DNA of 64,000 bases, taken from NCBI GenBank assembly GCA_963281155.1, contig CAUJLY010000002.1, forward strand, positions 1,550,001 to 1,614,000, read 5' to 3'. The position numbers were made by a program, and so were the translations under genes. How positions within the stretch are numbered: position 1 is the first letter of the stretch; every line of letters begins with the position of its first letter. A model generated the notes under the pieces. The model saw only the letters and a program-made list of their open reading frames with translations. It had not been told where the DNA came from and did no database searches. This document shows, in pieces, positions 45,862 to 58,637 of the stretch. The DNA comes from Rhabditophanes sp. KR3021. Lineage: Eukaryota; Nematoda; Chromadorea; Rhabditida; Alloionematidae.

Positions 45862-48800
45862 ATGGATGATAACAATCAAGGTCTCTGCTTTAATGAAAAG
45901 GATGGAGATTATTTAGAAAATTTAGCTGCAGCTTCTCAGGATTCGGAGTACAATGAAAATGCCGAATTTGAGGACAATTTGTCAGATCCAGATACAAATG
46001 CTTTGGAGGAAGTAACTGAAATAAGTTACGCAGGCATAGATGGGCCCGATTTCAAACAATTGCCTCCTCATGCCTGCAGATATTGCGGCATTCATGATGT
46101 AGACGAGGTCGTCATGTGTAAGCAATGTGATCGTTGGTTTTGTAACGGAAAAGGTTTTACTACAGGAGCCCACATTTTACAACACATGATTCGCGCTCAA
46201 CACAAGGAAATAATTCTCCATAAAGACTCAGCTCTAGGAGACTCAGAGTTAGAATGCTATCAATGTGGGGTTAAAAACCTATTTTTATTAGGTTTTGTAC
46301 CATCCAAAAACGACAACGTAATTGTTGTTTTGTGTAGAAATTGCAGTTCAATGGCAACAAAGTCTGCCAATTGGTGTGCTGATGAATGGCATTGTTTAAT
46401 CGAAGATCGTGCATTACTGCCTTGGCTAGCTAAAGTTCCATCTCAAAAAGACCGTGCTAAATCATTTCACATCACTTCGACTCAAATGAGAGCATTAGAA
46501 GAGTTGTGGAGGCAAAATCCAAGTGCTGATTTTTCTGATTTGAACAAACCCGGCATCGACGAAGTAGTTGAACCTGTCCAACAAACTTATAAAGATGCGT
46601 ACAATTATCGGAGAATTTTGAATCCCTTAATTAGACTCGAAGCAGAGTATGACAAGGCTGCGAAAGAGGCTTTAACTCAAACTGTGAGTAATGTCAAATG
46701 GGATACCGGTAAGTTAATAAAAATATAAAATTAAGCATCCATAAAATTTCAATAGCTCAAATAAGAAAACCGTTCAAAACATTAGAAAATCACAACTCCC
46801 ATTTTAATTTCTGTGGTATTTGATAGACTTATTGTTGGGATTGAGCTGAAAGTGAGCCAAGATAAACAAGTAAAGTAAATAAAACCTTTTATTTCAAACA
46901 AGTAAATTGAGACTGATTTTGTTACCAAAATCAAGGCATAATAAATGAAAATAGTAAGGGATAATTTAGATATAACTAAATTTTAATAAATAAATTTACA
47001 CTGATAATCAAATTATCCAAGCCATACAACACTTATTTAAACGAGGTTTTCACTAAATTCATCATCAAATCCAATGTATAGCTTTAAATGGAGCTTATAT
47101 AGGTCTCGCTAACAATTTTAACTCAAAAATTAATAATACACTCCAATTTACATACTAACGTAACTTTTATTTAGCCAAGAACCGCAAAATCCTAGCAATT
47201 TTTCAAATTTTGGAACTTCTTAATTCCGGAATTAAGTTGATGATTGGTGATGAACTGAAACTGAAGCACAATCAAACAATTTTGGGAGTGCCTTGGGAAT
47301 GCAAAGGACATTTGATCAAAGTTCCCGACCACCATTCCGAAGACTTCATTCTTGAATTTGATGAAAGTGTTACAATTCCAACAGTCAAAAGAATCAATTA
47401 CATTGTCGAATTCATTTGGAACGCTACTTCTTACAACAGAATGTATTGTGCTTTGGACACTTTGGCTCAAAAACCAAGTTGTGTTTCTCCATTCATTTAT
47501 CGCAAGCTGATGGGTCATCACACAAATGAATCACAATTGGATATTTCATTGCCCAAAAAGTTTTCAGCTCCTGGTTTGCCTGAGTTGAATCATTCTCAAG
47601 TTACTGCAGTGAGACAAGCTTTAAGAAGACCATTGAGTTTGATTCAAGGCCCCCCTGGAACGGGGAAAACAGTCACTTCTGCTACTTTGATTTATCATTT
47701 GGTTAATCAAACTAAAGGAAAAGTTCTTGTATGTGCTCCATCAAACATTGCTGTCGATCAGCTTGCTGAAAAATTACATAAGACTGGATTGAAAGTAATT
47801 AGATTGTGTGCTAAAGGAAGAGAAGATGTCCAATCTCCTTGTGCTTTTCTGTCTCTTCACAATCAGTTGAAATCATTGACTCAAGCTACAGAACTTCAAA
47901 GCTTACTCCAACTCAAAGAAACTGGCGGAGGTCTGTCATTCAATGATGAAAATAGACTAAAATTGATCATCAAATCGAAAGAAAAGGTTTTATTGTCGAA
48001 GGCTGATGTCATTTGCTGTACTTGCGTCTGTGCTGCTGATGCTAGAATAACTTTCTTGAAGTTCAAAGCTGTCCTTATTGACGAATGCTCTCAAGCAACT
48101 GAGCCGGAAATTATGGTTCCTGTAACTAAAGCTAAAAATCAATTGGTTTTGGTAGGGGATCATTGTCAATTAGGACCAGTAGTTATGTGCGAGAAAGCTA
48201 ATTCTGCTGGCTTTTCACAAACTTTATTCGAAAGATTGATGTTGAATGGAAATATTCCAATTAGGCTTCAAGTCCAATACAGAATGCATCCAGCAATGTC
48301 TGCGTTCCCTTCCAATGTATTCTACGAGGGATCCCTTCAAAATGGAGTTACAGCTGCTGATAGAGTTTTTCCTGACTCAAGCTTCCATTGGCCTGTTCCA
48401 AATAAACCTATTATTTTTTGGCATACGGATGGAACTGAAGAACTTTCTCCCACAGGAACTTCTTTCCTCAACCGTACGGAAGCCATTAACGTTGAACTAC
48501 TAGCTACAAAGTTCTTAAATGCAGGAGTTACGCCTGATCAAATCGGAATCATCACTCCCTACGGAGGACAAAGGGCATACATTGTCCAACATATGAATGC
48601 TTGTGGAACCTTGCATTACCGACTATATAATGAAATCGAAGTTGCTAATGTTGATGCCTTTCAGGGCAGAGAAAAAGACATAGTAATTGTTTCATGTGTA
48701 AGATCTAATGAAAACAATGGAATTGGATTCTTGTCAGACCCTAGACGTTTGAACGTTGCCTTAACAAGGGCTAAATATGGCTTAGTCATTATTGGCAATG

Positions 48801-49420
48801 GAAAAGTATTGTCCAAGAATATTCTTTGGAATCATTTGTTGTTAAACTACAGAGATCAAGGTTGCCTAATGGACGGACACTTAAATAACTTAAAACCATC
48901 CGGAATAACTTTACCAAAAGAAAGAAGTTTAAATGAATTCTTCAAGAAGCATACTAGATTTGTTTCTCCAGCTTTGTCAATGACTGAACCTGTCAAATTA
49001 CAAACAATTGATTTGACTAAATCATACAATAATTCTGCTTCCTTGATGTATAACCAATTTCCAAATTCAAGTATCATTCAACAAAACCTATTTCCTGGTT
49101 ATCCAACTCTTGGTCAAGTAAATGGCTTTCAGAATGCTGTTCATTCTTTTGATAGTAATCGCATCTCATCGTCTAGCAAAAAACCAAGATCTAATGTCAA
49201 AAACAATGGGTACTCTAAGCCCTCAAGATCAAATGAAAACGCTTCTCAAGACATGGACTACGGAACAATGCATTCCCAGGAAATGTCTCAAAATTCTATG
49301 TCATTTGGAGACATGGGAGAATCCCAAGTATCTAATGCAAATTTCAAATTCGATTTAAGCTTATCTCAAATTACCAGAGATTTGAATGGAATGATGCAAT
49401 CACAAGAATCAAAAATGTGA
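45862..49420 (+). CDS. UPF1: UPF1 / SMG-2, nonsense-mediated decay RNA helicase
   Basis: Exons 45862-46708 and 47175-49420 (466-nt intron, phase 1) give 1030 residues. The CH zinc-binding domain has the paired Cys/His of ACRYCGIHDVDEVVMCKQC, CYQCGVKNLF and CRNC. The 1B domain follows, then the SF1 helicase core with P-loop QGPPGTGKTVTSATL (residues about 440-455), CAPSNIAVDQL, the DE box LIDECSQATEPE, GDHCQLGPVV, QYRMHPAMSAFPSN, VDAFQGREKDIVIVSC and NVALTRAKYG. The C-terminus is a SQ cluster (ASQDMD, HSQEMSQ, ESQVS, QSQESKM), expected SMG1 sites. The start lies 6 nt after TTTTTTAG, consistent with trans-splicing. UPF1 recognises stalled termination and triggers mRNA decay. Confidence 0.96.
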
Positions 49421-50834
49421 TGGAATAAATGTGTGAAATGGTCTACATACAGGAATTACCAATTTAAAGATTGATAAGTTTGTTGGTCAAAGAGAATTAG
49501 ATACTTTTTCTTTTGGTAAAAATAAGCACGTTAATGCGATTTAAGTAAGGAATTAAATTCTTTTACATACGATTGAGTCGATTTACTCTTGTGAGAGTAA
49601 CTTAAAATGGAAATTATGTTAAGTCTTTAATAAATTTGTTGAAATCATTATCCCATTGTGTTTTTTATCATTGAATTATTAATAATTCTTATACCGTTCA
49701 ATTATTTTTGTTATGTTTTGGAATAAGGAAAGGGTAGCCAATTGAATTGAAATAATAAATATGTATGTGTTTATCTGTTATTGCCTTTTCTTTGTATAGG
49801 ATACGATGTGATAAAATGAATTAGTAAAGAGAGTGGTGATACTTTTTCCACCTTCACCTGACGGAATACATTTTAAACACATATATCTACACATCTAGAC
49901 AATATAAAATTTCGAATACATCTACATCTTTCCAATGGTCAGTCAGTTGTGATCAAAGATATTGTTAATCGTGTGGCCAATACCTTAATATTACTCTAAT
50001 ATTTGCTTAAACAAAAAAAGCTGCTTCTTGCTCTTAAATTAAAACATCTGGTACAACGTAGATTTTGAAATGAAATATATATTTTTATGAGTCATCATTG
50101 TACTATTTTACCAGTTTACTACTTTACTACTTTTGAGGCCAACAATTCTGCAATAATCTATTCTATTTAACAATAGCCTCACATCAACTATGAAGATAAA
50201 AGACGATTGACCTTGATTTGGTTACTGCGCTCAAAAAAGAGTAACTGCGTATGTACATGTTTGAACTTTTTTCACATTTAAATTATTGCATGCTATCCAA
50301 CTATTTTAAAATTAATTGACAATGACCATCGTATTCAGTCTTCATTCTTCAAGTAGGCAATGGTAAGAGCATCAGCAATAGCCATATGGGCAGTGTTATT
50401 AGCCAATAATTTTGTTTGGCCTTTTGAGGATGAGATGGTGTAAAGTTGGGAAGTTATTATTGATTTACATAGTATTTGTGTGTAATAATATAGCACTTTA
50501 AAGGCTCATAACAATACTAAATACTTAGATTTAAAGTTTTACTAAATTGCAAAAAATATTTCATAACGCTATTCAATATTTTATTAGATAATTACAAAAT
50601 AGTTTCGTGGCATCTGTTTTGTTATTATTTGTCGCAACAACCTTAACACAATTAAAAGACATCGTGATCAATGCATTATAATTAACATTTACCTTTTGCA
50701 TCTTCAATTCTCCAATGAATCATTTTTTATCGCTAGATATCATTACTTCTGCGTATTGCTTTTTTAAATAACAATCACATTTCTTTAAATGACAATTAAT
50801 AACGTTAACTTTTTAGAGTTCGTTTCAAGCTATC
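49421..50834. other. Intergenic region
   Basis: About 1.4 kb between UPF1 and ADAM10, AT-rich, with no recognised gene. A 28-codon frame at 50360-50443 (MVRASAIAIWAVLLANN...) looks like a signal peptide but starts on a GTAAGA donor-like context, so I do not call it. Confidence 0.35.
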
Positions 50835-53800
50835 ATGCTTGATACAAGAAAATTGGCACTCACGCTACTAATTTCTATTTACTATATATTGAACGTGGTA
50901 AATGGACTGAATATTTATGTAGACAATTATGAAACTTTAAATTACAAACCACTCATCGAAAGCAGGCGCAAACGATCTATCGATGAACACATTAAATTAA
51001 AATTTTTGTCGCACAATCGGTAACTTTAAAATAGTGTAAAATAAAAATTAAAAATACTTTTTAGACTATTTCGCTTAAAGTTATTTCCTATCGACCAATT
51101 TACGGATGTTTTTCATGAGAATCACGTGATAGACGTTGATGGTAAAGTTGAAAGAAGTGACAGATTACCCAGTGATTATTTGTATGAAGGCTATGATGAA
51201 AATGATAAAGATTCACAAGCTCACGGGTCCATTATTGATGGTTTGTTCGATGGACATATTTATTTATCAAATGGTACTATATTTACGGTTGATAAAGCGG
51301 TTAGATATTTTGAAAATGACGAAATGCCGAAGAATTTCCACTCTATTATTTATAAAGACTCTGACATCAATCATTCTAAATTCAGAAGAAACAAAAGAGA
51401 CGTCAATGGAGTTAAAGAAGAAATGATACATGATTTAACAAATCATGATTGCGGTCTTGATGATGAAACTAAGGATAAAATGAGAAAAATTCAAGAGAGT
51501 GCTGTTAATGATGGCCAGATGCTGGATGAAATTACAGACGAGCAAATTAACAGACCCTTTTCGATTCCAATGCCAGAAAGTGATAATCCTTTACATAGTT
51601 ATGCTTTTGCTTCCAATAGTTCGAGTAGATCTAATAGAATCAAAAGAGATTTGCACTTTATTAAGGTTGACGATATTAGGGGGCAAAGAATCCATCGTGT
51701 AAGAACTTGTTCAATTTACTTGCAGGCTGACCAACGTCTTTATGAACATATTCTTCGAAAAGAGGGGAACATGGATCCGGTCAGAACAAGAGAAGAAATA
51801 GTTTCTTTATTTTACAATCACATTAAAGCCGTAAATCAAATTTATGAAAAAACCAATTTTAATGGCGTTGTAGGGGTGAATTTTGTTGTGCAGAGGATCA
51901 GTATTTATACACCAGACACTTGTTTAAATGGAATGACATTGCCAGGGGCTGAAAATCCTTTTTGTGAAGAAAACATCGATGTCTCTCACTTTTTGAATTT
52001 AAATTCTCAGCGAAACCATTCAGCCTTTTGTCTTGCTTATGCAATGACGTATCGCGATTTCACTTCTGGTACTTTAGGATTGGCTTGGTTGTCAAGCTTT
52101 AGCCATAATACAGCCGGTGGAATTTGTCAACCCCATCAAAAGTACAATGAAGGACCAAGAGGATGGGTGTATCGTTCTTTGAATACAGGTTTTTTATTAC
52201 AGATAAATTAAAAAATATTTATTAAGGGACATACAAAAATAATGAGATATATAGTACATGTTTAAAAGGCAGTAGATTCACAATATTCATGTAGTGTTCT
52301 GAGAGCTATTTTACTGTTCAGGGATTCTTGAGATATATTATTTTGTTGAACTGCCCTGAAGCGTCAATATTAGTTAAAGATTTCCGTGACTTAAAGATGA
52401 TTGCACATTCAAAGGTCAATGCTTCATTGATGTGTAATTCATCGAGAGAAACGGCAGTAATCTTTTTATTCTTTTCCAAAGCAGCATTGCATTTACTTTT
52501 TTTTAACAATATTTGCATCAAGACAATTAGCCAAATTTATAAAAAACAGTTTATTATAAATAAACTATATTCAAATTTAAATATTAAAATCCAAATTTGC
52601 CTAATTATTTTTCTAATACTATGTATTCAGGTATTGTAACATTAGTTAATTATGGAAATAGAGTTCCTACTCGTGTTTCACAATTGACATTAGCCCATGA
52701 AATAGGGCATAATTTCGGCTCGCCTCATGACTTCCCGCTTGAATGCCAGCCAGGATTGCCGAATGGAAATTATATCATGTTTGCCTCAGCTACTTCTGGA
52801 GATAAAAAGAATAATGATCATTTCTCACCTTGCTCAATTCAGAATATTTCAATGGTTTTATTTGAAGTTTTAAAACAACCTCCTGATACTCAGCGTTCGA
52901 ATTATTATGGAATTGGGAAAAGAAATTGTTTCCAGGAGAGAACATCTGCCTTCTGTGGAAATCAAATTAAAGAACCAGGTAATAAATTATGTTTATTCGC
53001 GTGGGGGCAAAAAATATCACGAAATTTAAAACTGAGTAGAAATAACATCCTTAAGTACAAAGATCTTTTCAATCAAAAGTTGGTCAACAAATTTAACACA
53101 TACAAGGAACATTTTGTAGACTTCTCCCACAGGATATTTGCCATGGTTCACGTTAAGAACCTCCTTTGAGTAATTATATTGTTTTTTCTTTCAAATGCCT
53201 TCTTAAACTTGGCAATATGTTCCCGGTCACAAATTCCCTTTCGATTTTCTTTACAAACACTCCAACTTTCTTTTTAATACATACAACCAAACTGTTTTGG
53301 CCTATTTGTTCAGCAGTCAAATAGATAAATCAACCCTTGCTTTGGAAAAATCATTTATAGTTGAGGATTGACTTAAAACTGATTACGATATTTAAAAGCA
53401 ATTAATACTAACGGCTTTCTTTTTATCAGAAGTATAGAATGAAGTTCACTAAAAAGTCGGTTTGAGTGAGTGGTATTGTATAACCAGAAATGTTATCGTC
53501 AGTCATAGCAACAGGTTGAATTGTTTTTCCTTTGAACGAGGATGCTCTTAAACTACTCATCATATTTTCCAGCTTCCACTTTACGAGCATGGTAAATAAA
53601 ATGCCCTAGGTTAGATGTTAGTTAGACTAAAATTTGTGATTAATATAGTTGATAAGAATACAATCACGTATTAGTCTCGTTAATATACGAATCAGATGAA
53701 AAACATCTTTAAGAAATGCTATACTCAAATTTCTAAGTAACATTATCTTAACCAAAACATCCTGGGTAGCTTAAATTTGAAAGTACGAAAATGCATTTTT

Positions 53801-56800
53801 AACATTCAACAATATTTTACAGGCGAGGAATGCGATTGTGGTTTTTCTGATTTGGATTGTAAGCAAATGGCCGATGAATGTTGCATTCCTCATGAAGTTA
53901 ACGGAATTGTTAGAGGAAGTGGAGCATGCAAACGAAAATTAGGTGCCATGTGTTCTCCCTCAGAAGGACAATGCTGCGAAGCCAAGACGTGTGGATTTGT
54001 TCCATCAGACTCAGGTATTTATCTATCTCTCGTTTATTTAATATTTGCTTTTCTAATTTTAGGTAAATTAACAAAACAACGAAAACTTATTGAGAAAACT
54101 GAAATTAAAAGACATCATATTTGATGATTTTTATCGAAAATGTGTTTGAGGGTCAATTCACTGATTCTCGTGACAATGTCAGGATGTTTAAGATACATCA
54201 TTTGATTGGATTGTCCAGAATCATCCACGTTAGTTCACGCCGCATATCAAGCATTATAGTGTACTCCAAACCAAGTGCTTGATTAGTGATCGACTTCAAC
54301 CTTAAAATCCTTCTTTTCATTGTAGTTCACAAGTAGACTTAGAGATTGACTAGTTTGAGCAGCAGTACATTTCACCCTCAATTATCACACCCTTCTTCTT
54401 TTGTTTTTAAAGCCTTCAAAACTTGTCGGAGAACCCATGAATATTGTGTTATACAGTGTTACAGTATAGCCGATCTTTCCGATACTTTCAACAAAGGATT
54501 CACAATATTTGAAAAGAGTTTTTTGTTTGAAGGATACTTGTTTAATATGTCCTTGCATTCTTCCACGCACAAATCAAATTCTTCTTGAAGACCAATAATG
54601 CGATACTCTTTTGTCGATGTTCTTTTCAGTTGCTGGTTTAAAGCGTTGATAGCATCCAACATTTGATTAAAAAGGTTGATTGTTTTGTACGTACCTCAGC
54701 TCCTTCATCATGGTAGTTGGTATTGCTTCTTGTTAGGCTTGGTGTCACTTCTAACTTTGGCATTTTCGTCGTAACTTGCATTATCTGTCCTTAACATTGC
54801 GATTGTAACTGTTAAAAGAAAAATATCTAATGCCACAAAACATTTAAGCCAGACTCGTTTAAGACATTATACAAACTTGTGTAGTAGTGAAGCAATTGAA
54901 AATATAAATTTTATTGACTGCTGTTTAGTAGTTATAATAGTTTATTTAAACTTTTTACATGTTCCAGGTAGAGTTTGTAGAGAAGAAAATGATTGTATGT
55001 ATAGACAAACTTGTGACGGCAGAGCTGCAGAATGCCCAGAAAGCATTAATAAACCTAATGGAATTCCTTGCCAAGATTCAACAAAAGTATGTCAAAGTGG
55101 AAGTTGTAACGGATCTATTTGTGCGGAAGTTGGACTCAGGGACTGTTTCTTGAATCAAGGAGCTCCAGATAAGTTGTGTCATTTGGCATGTGAAAAGAAT
55201 GGAATTTGCTTAAGTACCTTTGAGTTGGAAGAATTCATTACAAATAAATATCCTCAATCTGGAAGAGTAGGCCAAAAAGGCTTGTTATTACATCCTGGAT
55301 CTCCTTGTAATGACTATAAGGTAATGCTAACTGAATTTGTTTTATTTTAATTTATTTTATTTTCAGGTTTGTTTAAGGAAAAGTTAAAAAATGTTTATTT
55401 CAAAGACGCAATTAGAAAAGAAGGAAAATTAGAATGATAGCTTAACAACAATCATTTGTAAGCCGTCTTGAGTAGCTGGCCCATTCTATTTTTTCCTATC
55501 AAAGAGTTCGTCTCTTTCTAATTTTGCCATCTACTCGATCTAATGTGGATCTATTCTGTTATCTGTTTCTGACTCGCCAGCATAAAAATAGCATTAACGG
55601 CCATATTGGTTTGAGCAATAATTAAGATCTTTTTTATTTTTTCCCTTGAAATGTTTCGGTTAGACTTAACTATTTTCAAAGCAGCTCCACAAATTACGGA
55701 TCTTTGCAATCTCCAGCACTCCCAGTAAGAGAACAAGTTCCAGACGGTTTTACAAGATCATCTGCTGCCTTGTTCTATATCAAGTTCCTCCTTTAGCAAT
55801 ATATCAAACATACCTAATTCACTAATATCCCTATTACTACCTTCATCAATTTTCATATTACTAATATCCCTTGAATTCCATACTCTTCTTAACGCGCTTC
55901 TTATACTTAGTCTTTTCCATATGCTCAATTTTTATAGAACATGATTTACTTTCATCATAACCATTATCAATAGTAATTGCCCGGCTAGACTTATCTTTAA
56001 GCACACATTTTAAAAAATGAATATTTAAGGTGACAAATGTGCAATTTTGAAATATACATAGATTAATTAAATAATCAAATTATATAGAATATGTATGTAA
56101 TATTTATTTGAATTGTTATAGGGTTATTGTGACATATTCAGAAAATGTCGGTCTGTAGATTCAAATGGACCATTAGCAAGATTGAGAAATCTTGTATTCA
56201 ATAAGCAAACAATTCAAACCATCAATCAGTGGGCTCGCGAAAATTCGTATGCTTGCATTGGAATAGGAGTTGGGGTTGCCTTTTTCATAGCTTTGTTTGT
56301 AAAATGTTGCGCTGTCCACACTCCATCTACAAATCCAAATAAAATGGCGGCACAATCGTTTTATGATACTTTGAGACATCCGCAAACATTAATCAGACGC
56401 CAAAGAGGGCCACGTCCAGCAGCTTACTCTGTCCCAGCAGTAGCACCTCCAAGAACTCAAGCTCCATCAAATCGTGCAAATCGTCAGAAACGTCAAAGAA
56501 ATGGTGCGCCATCTGTTGAAACAGCAGCTATCGCCCAGCAAGCCCAAGTGCAATCACAACCTCAGCAAGTGCAAAGTGGCAGATCAAGATCAAATCACAC
56601 TAACCAAAATAGTCGAAATGTGCCCTTGCCATCAGCGCCTCCCTTGACTTCGCCTCCACAACATTATCAACCTCCTCCACCTTCGATAAATTCAATTCCA
56701 ACAGTAATAATCGTTGAACCACCACCTCCATATTGCGAAGTTGAAAACAATACCTCCAATCAATCACCACCAGGAGCTTCAAGTAATCCACCTTCACAGC

Positions 56801-56895
56801 CACCCATATCATTTCCTTCCGAAGGTCCACCGCGAGGAGCGAGAAAGAACAAAAAACAAGCCGTTGAGGGAAAGCAAAAAGTCGTGAAGCGTTAG
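50835..56895 (+). CDS. ADAM10: ADAM10 / Kuzbanian metalloprotease
   Basis: Six exons, 50835-51019, 51065-52188, 52631-52978, 53823-54014, 54968-55320 and 56122-56895, join in frame to 991 residues. Signal peptide, prodomain (ESRRKRS, GSIIDGLFDGHIYL), basic cleavage sites (RRNKRDV, NRIKRDL), and the catalytic domain with AHEIGHNFGSPHD (His 459, Glu 460, His 463, His 469) and NYIMFASATSGDK. The disintegrin (EECDCGFSDLDC), Cys-rich part (SPCNDYK/GYCDIFRKCRSVD) and PLARLRNLVF are typical of ADAM10. A membrane helix (CIGIGVGVAFFIALFVKCC) and a Pro-rich tail follow. It is the Notch alpha-secretase. Introns 2-5 are 442-953 nt, against 45 nt for intron 1, and carry antisense debris. Confidence 0.94.
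52210..52525 (-). pseudogene. Degenerate antisense copy (copy B) in ADAM10 intron 2
   Basis: The minus strand reads KKITAVSLDELHINEALTFE, then ECAIIFKSRKSLTNIDASGQ and FNKIIYLKNP before a stop. This aligns block by block with copy A (VVAVFLDNMLLNQAFGLEYA ... YQVMYLKHLD) and copy C (TNQALGLEYTIML ... VDDSGQSNQMMYLKHPD). Only the 3' portion of the family is present here. Confidence 0.55.
53175..53590 (-). pseudogene. Antisense coding-like debris in ADAM10 intron 3
   Basis: The minus strand contains SLRASSFKGKTIQPVAMTDD followed by NISGYTIPLTQTDFL, and later SVCKENRKGICDREHIAKFK, each broken by stops. The GYT(I/V) block vaguely resembles copy C, but the relationship is weak. It fills an otherwise unusually long (844 nt) intron. 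Confidence 0.35.
54125..54797 (-). pseudogene. Degenerate antisense copy (copy C) in ADAM10 intron 4
   Basis: From ATG at 54797 the minus strand follows copy A closely, with frame changes: ATGTTAAGGACAG, MPKLEVTPSLTRSNTNYHDE before a GTACGT donor-like site, then KEYRIIGLQEEFDLCVEECK, DILNKYPSNKKLF, NQALGLEYTIMLDMRREL and VDDSGQSNQMMYLKHPD. Copy A and copy C match at the nucleotide level over several stretches, such as ACACCAAG, CATGATGA and TTTAATCAAAT. Confidence 0.6.
55430..55985 (-). pseudogene. SF1-helicase-like remnant, antisense in ADAM10 intron 5
   Basis: With one frame change the minus strand reads SLTGSAGDCK followed by SVICGAALKIVKSN and KKILIIAQTNMAVNAIFMLA. These resemble helicase motif I (GxAGxGKS) and motif Ia (ILICAPTNxAVD) of UPF1-like SF1 helicases. 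The Lys-Thr/Ser of the P-loop is disrupted and stops surround it, so it cannot be active. Relationship to copies A-C is not shown. Confidence 0.4.
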
Positions 56896-58637
56896 AAAAA
56901 TATTTGTTTGAATTTTATAAGAATCAAGAAAAACCGTAAATATTATGTTGAATTGGTAAAAATTTATGTTCGATTTTATTAAGAAAATCAAAGAATGCCG
57001 CTTTCTTGGATAAATATTTAATCAAATGCCAGTAATTTTATTGCGTGCTCATTGTCCTCTTTTATCGTTGTTTGCCGGTGCGATTGCCAATTTTAATTAG
57101 GCGGGTCTTTTCTCAATTAATCAACATCCTACATATCTTCAATATTTGACTTTTGTATATAAATTTGTTTATCTAATTTTATGTTGTTATCTTAGAAAAT
57201 GTGTCTATTTTGAATTATATGTGTATCTTGGATTATAACTGGTATCCATACTTTCGAATTCATCACGCAATAATTGTATCCAAAAAATTTGGATTTTAAA
57301 GAAATTGAGAAAGTGCTGAAATATACTTCTTATACATTACATATTTGTTGATGAAATAATATATTTTAATGTTTGATAATACAGTAGTTAATCGACAAAC
57401 AAGACAGCATATTAAAAGAGACGGCACTACCACAAAACAAGACTCTTTGTAAAGTGTTATAAATTTGAAAATGGAATTTCAACCAATGTGGCAAAATAGA
57501 GCACGCCTATCGGTTAATAAGGAAAAAAGATATATTTTACCCATTGCCAAATAACATCTTAAATTGTAAACTATTTGTAGTACTTTTACTTTACTAAAAA
57601 AGTAATCAAAGTATATTAAATTGTGACTACTTCAATTTAGACATTTAAATTTATTATTATGTATGCTTCTAAGAGAAGACAAAGAAATTTTAAACGGTAA
57701 GTTTAATTATTTTAAAGAGGTTCTTCCAAATGATGAAAACGAGAATTGGGCTTATTTTGGCATCTTTTCCCCCTTCTTATATGCTCCAACTACACGCAAT
57801 GTATCGTGGGTCCAGTACGCTACTAGTACGCTACAAATGGTGATTAGAGAGTTGGCACGAATATTCATGCGAACACGGAATCATCTATGTTTTCTGCCAT
57901 TCCTTAAATCATGCATTTCATTCCGTAAATTTTATCTAACAAATTTAGTATTAACAAATATTAACCCCTTTGTAGCGGCAATGCTCAAACCTAAAGACAA
58001 TTTTCTTAACATCCTTTTCCTTTATAACCTTTTAAGGCTATAAAATTATCTGTTATTGTTTCAATTTTTACCACATTAATCAAAAATCTGTCGTCACTTC
58101 TGTTAATTAATATAAATGTAAAACAAAGCGTTTCATGTGTTTGCCATCTGTTACTACAATATTTTTAAAAGTTCACCTTAAGCAACATGTTATTCTCAAA
58201 TTGAAGTTGTTATATTTACTTCTCTCCTTATAATTGCTCTCCTCTTAACTCTCAAGTATAACTAATATAACAATTCACAATAAGGCATATTTAATAATTT
58301 CTTATATATTGTTTTATAATGTTCCATATAGATTTATAACTTAGCCACCTGCCAACAACTTTTATGTCATGATAGCATTATTCATTTCAATTGAAAGCAA
58401 TTCTTTTCAACTCATTTAAGCCTTTCTGAGATTTGTGTATAGGTAAAAGTAATTGGTTTGTTAACACTTTATGGGCATTAGCTTGCTTACATCTCCCTCC
58501 CTATCTTAACTAAGTGCTACAAGGCCATTTATATTTACTGGCTACAAAATAGATTACCTACCCGGAATAAAAATAAGAATTGGACTAAATATAAATTGGA
58601 CCTACTATAAATTGAGGAAATAAAAATAATTCTTAAT
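56896..58637. other. Intergenic region upstream of AHR
   Basis: AT-rich, 1.7 kb. A 126-codon frame at 57663-58043 has a coding-like first half (EVLPNDENENWAYFGIF) but an AT-rich tail and no known domain, so I treat it as unproven. No RNA gene is seen. Confidence 0.3.

Noticed and set aside
50360..50443. 28-codon signal-peptide-like ORF before ADAM10
   Set aside because: Too short, no downstream mature sequence, and the ATG sits in a GTAAGA context; chance is likely.
57663..58043. 126-codon frame upstream of AHR
   Set aside because: Only the first part is coding-like, no domain, no splice signals that link it to AHR; left as unproven.
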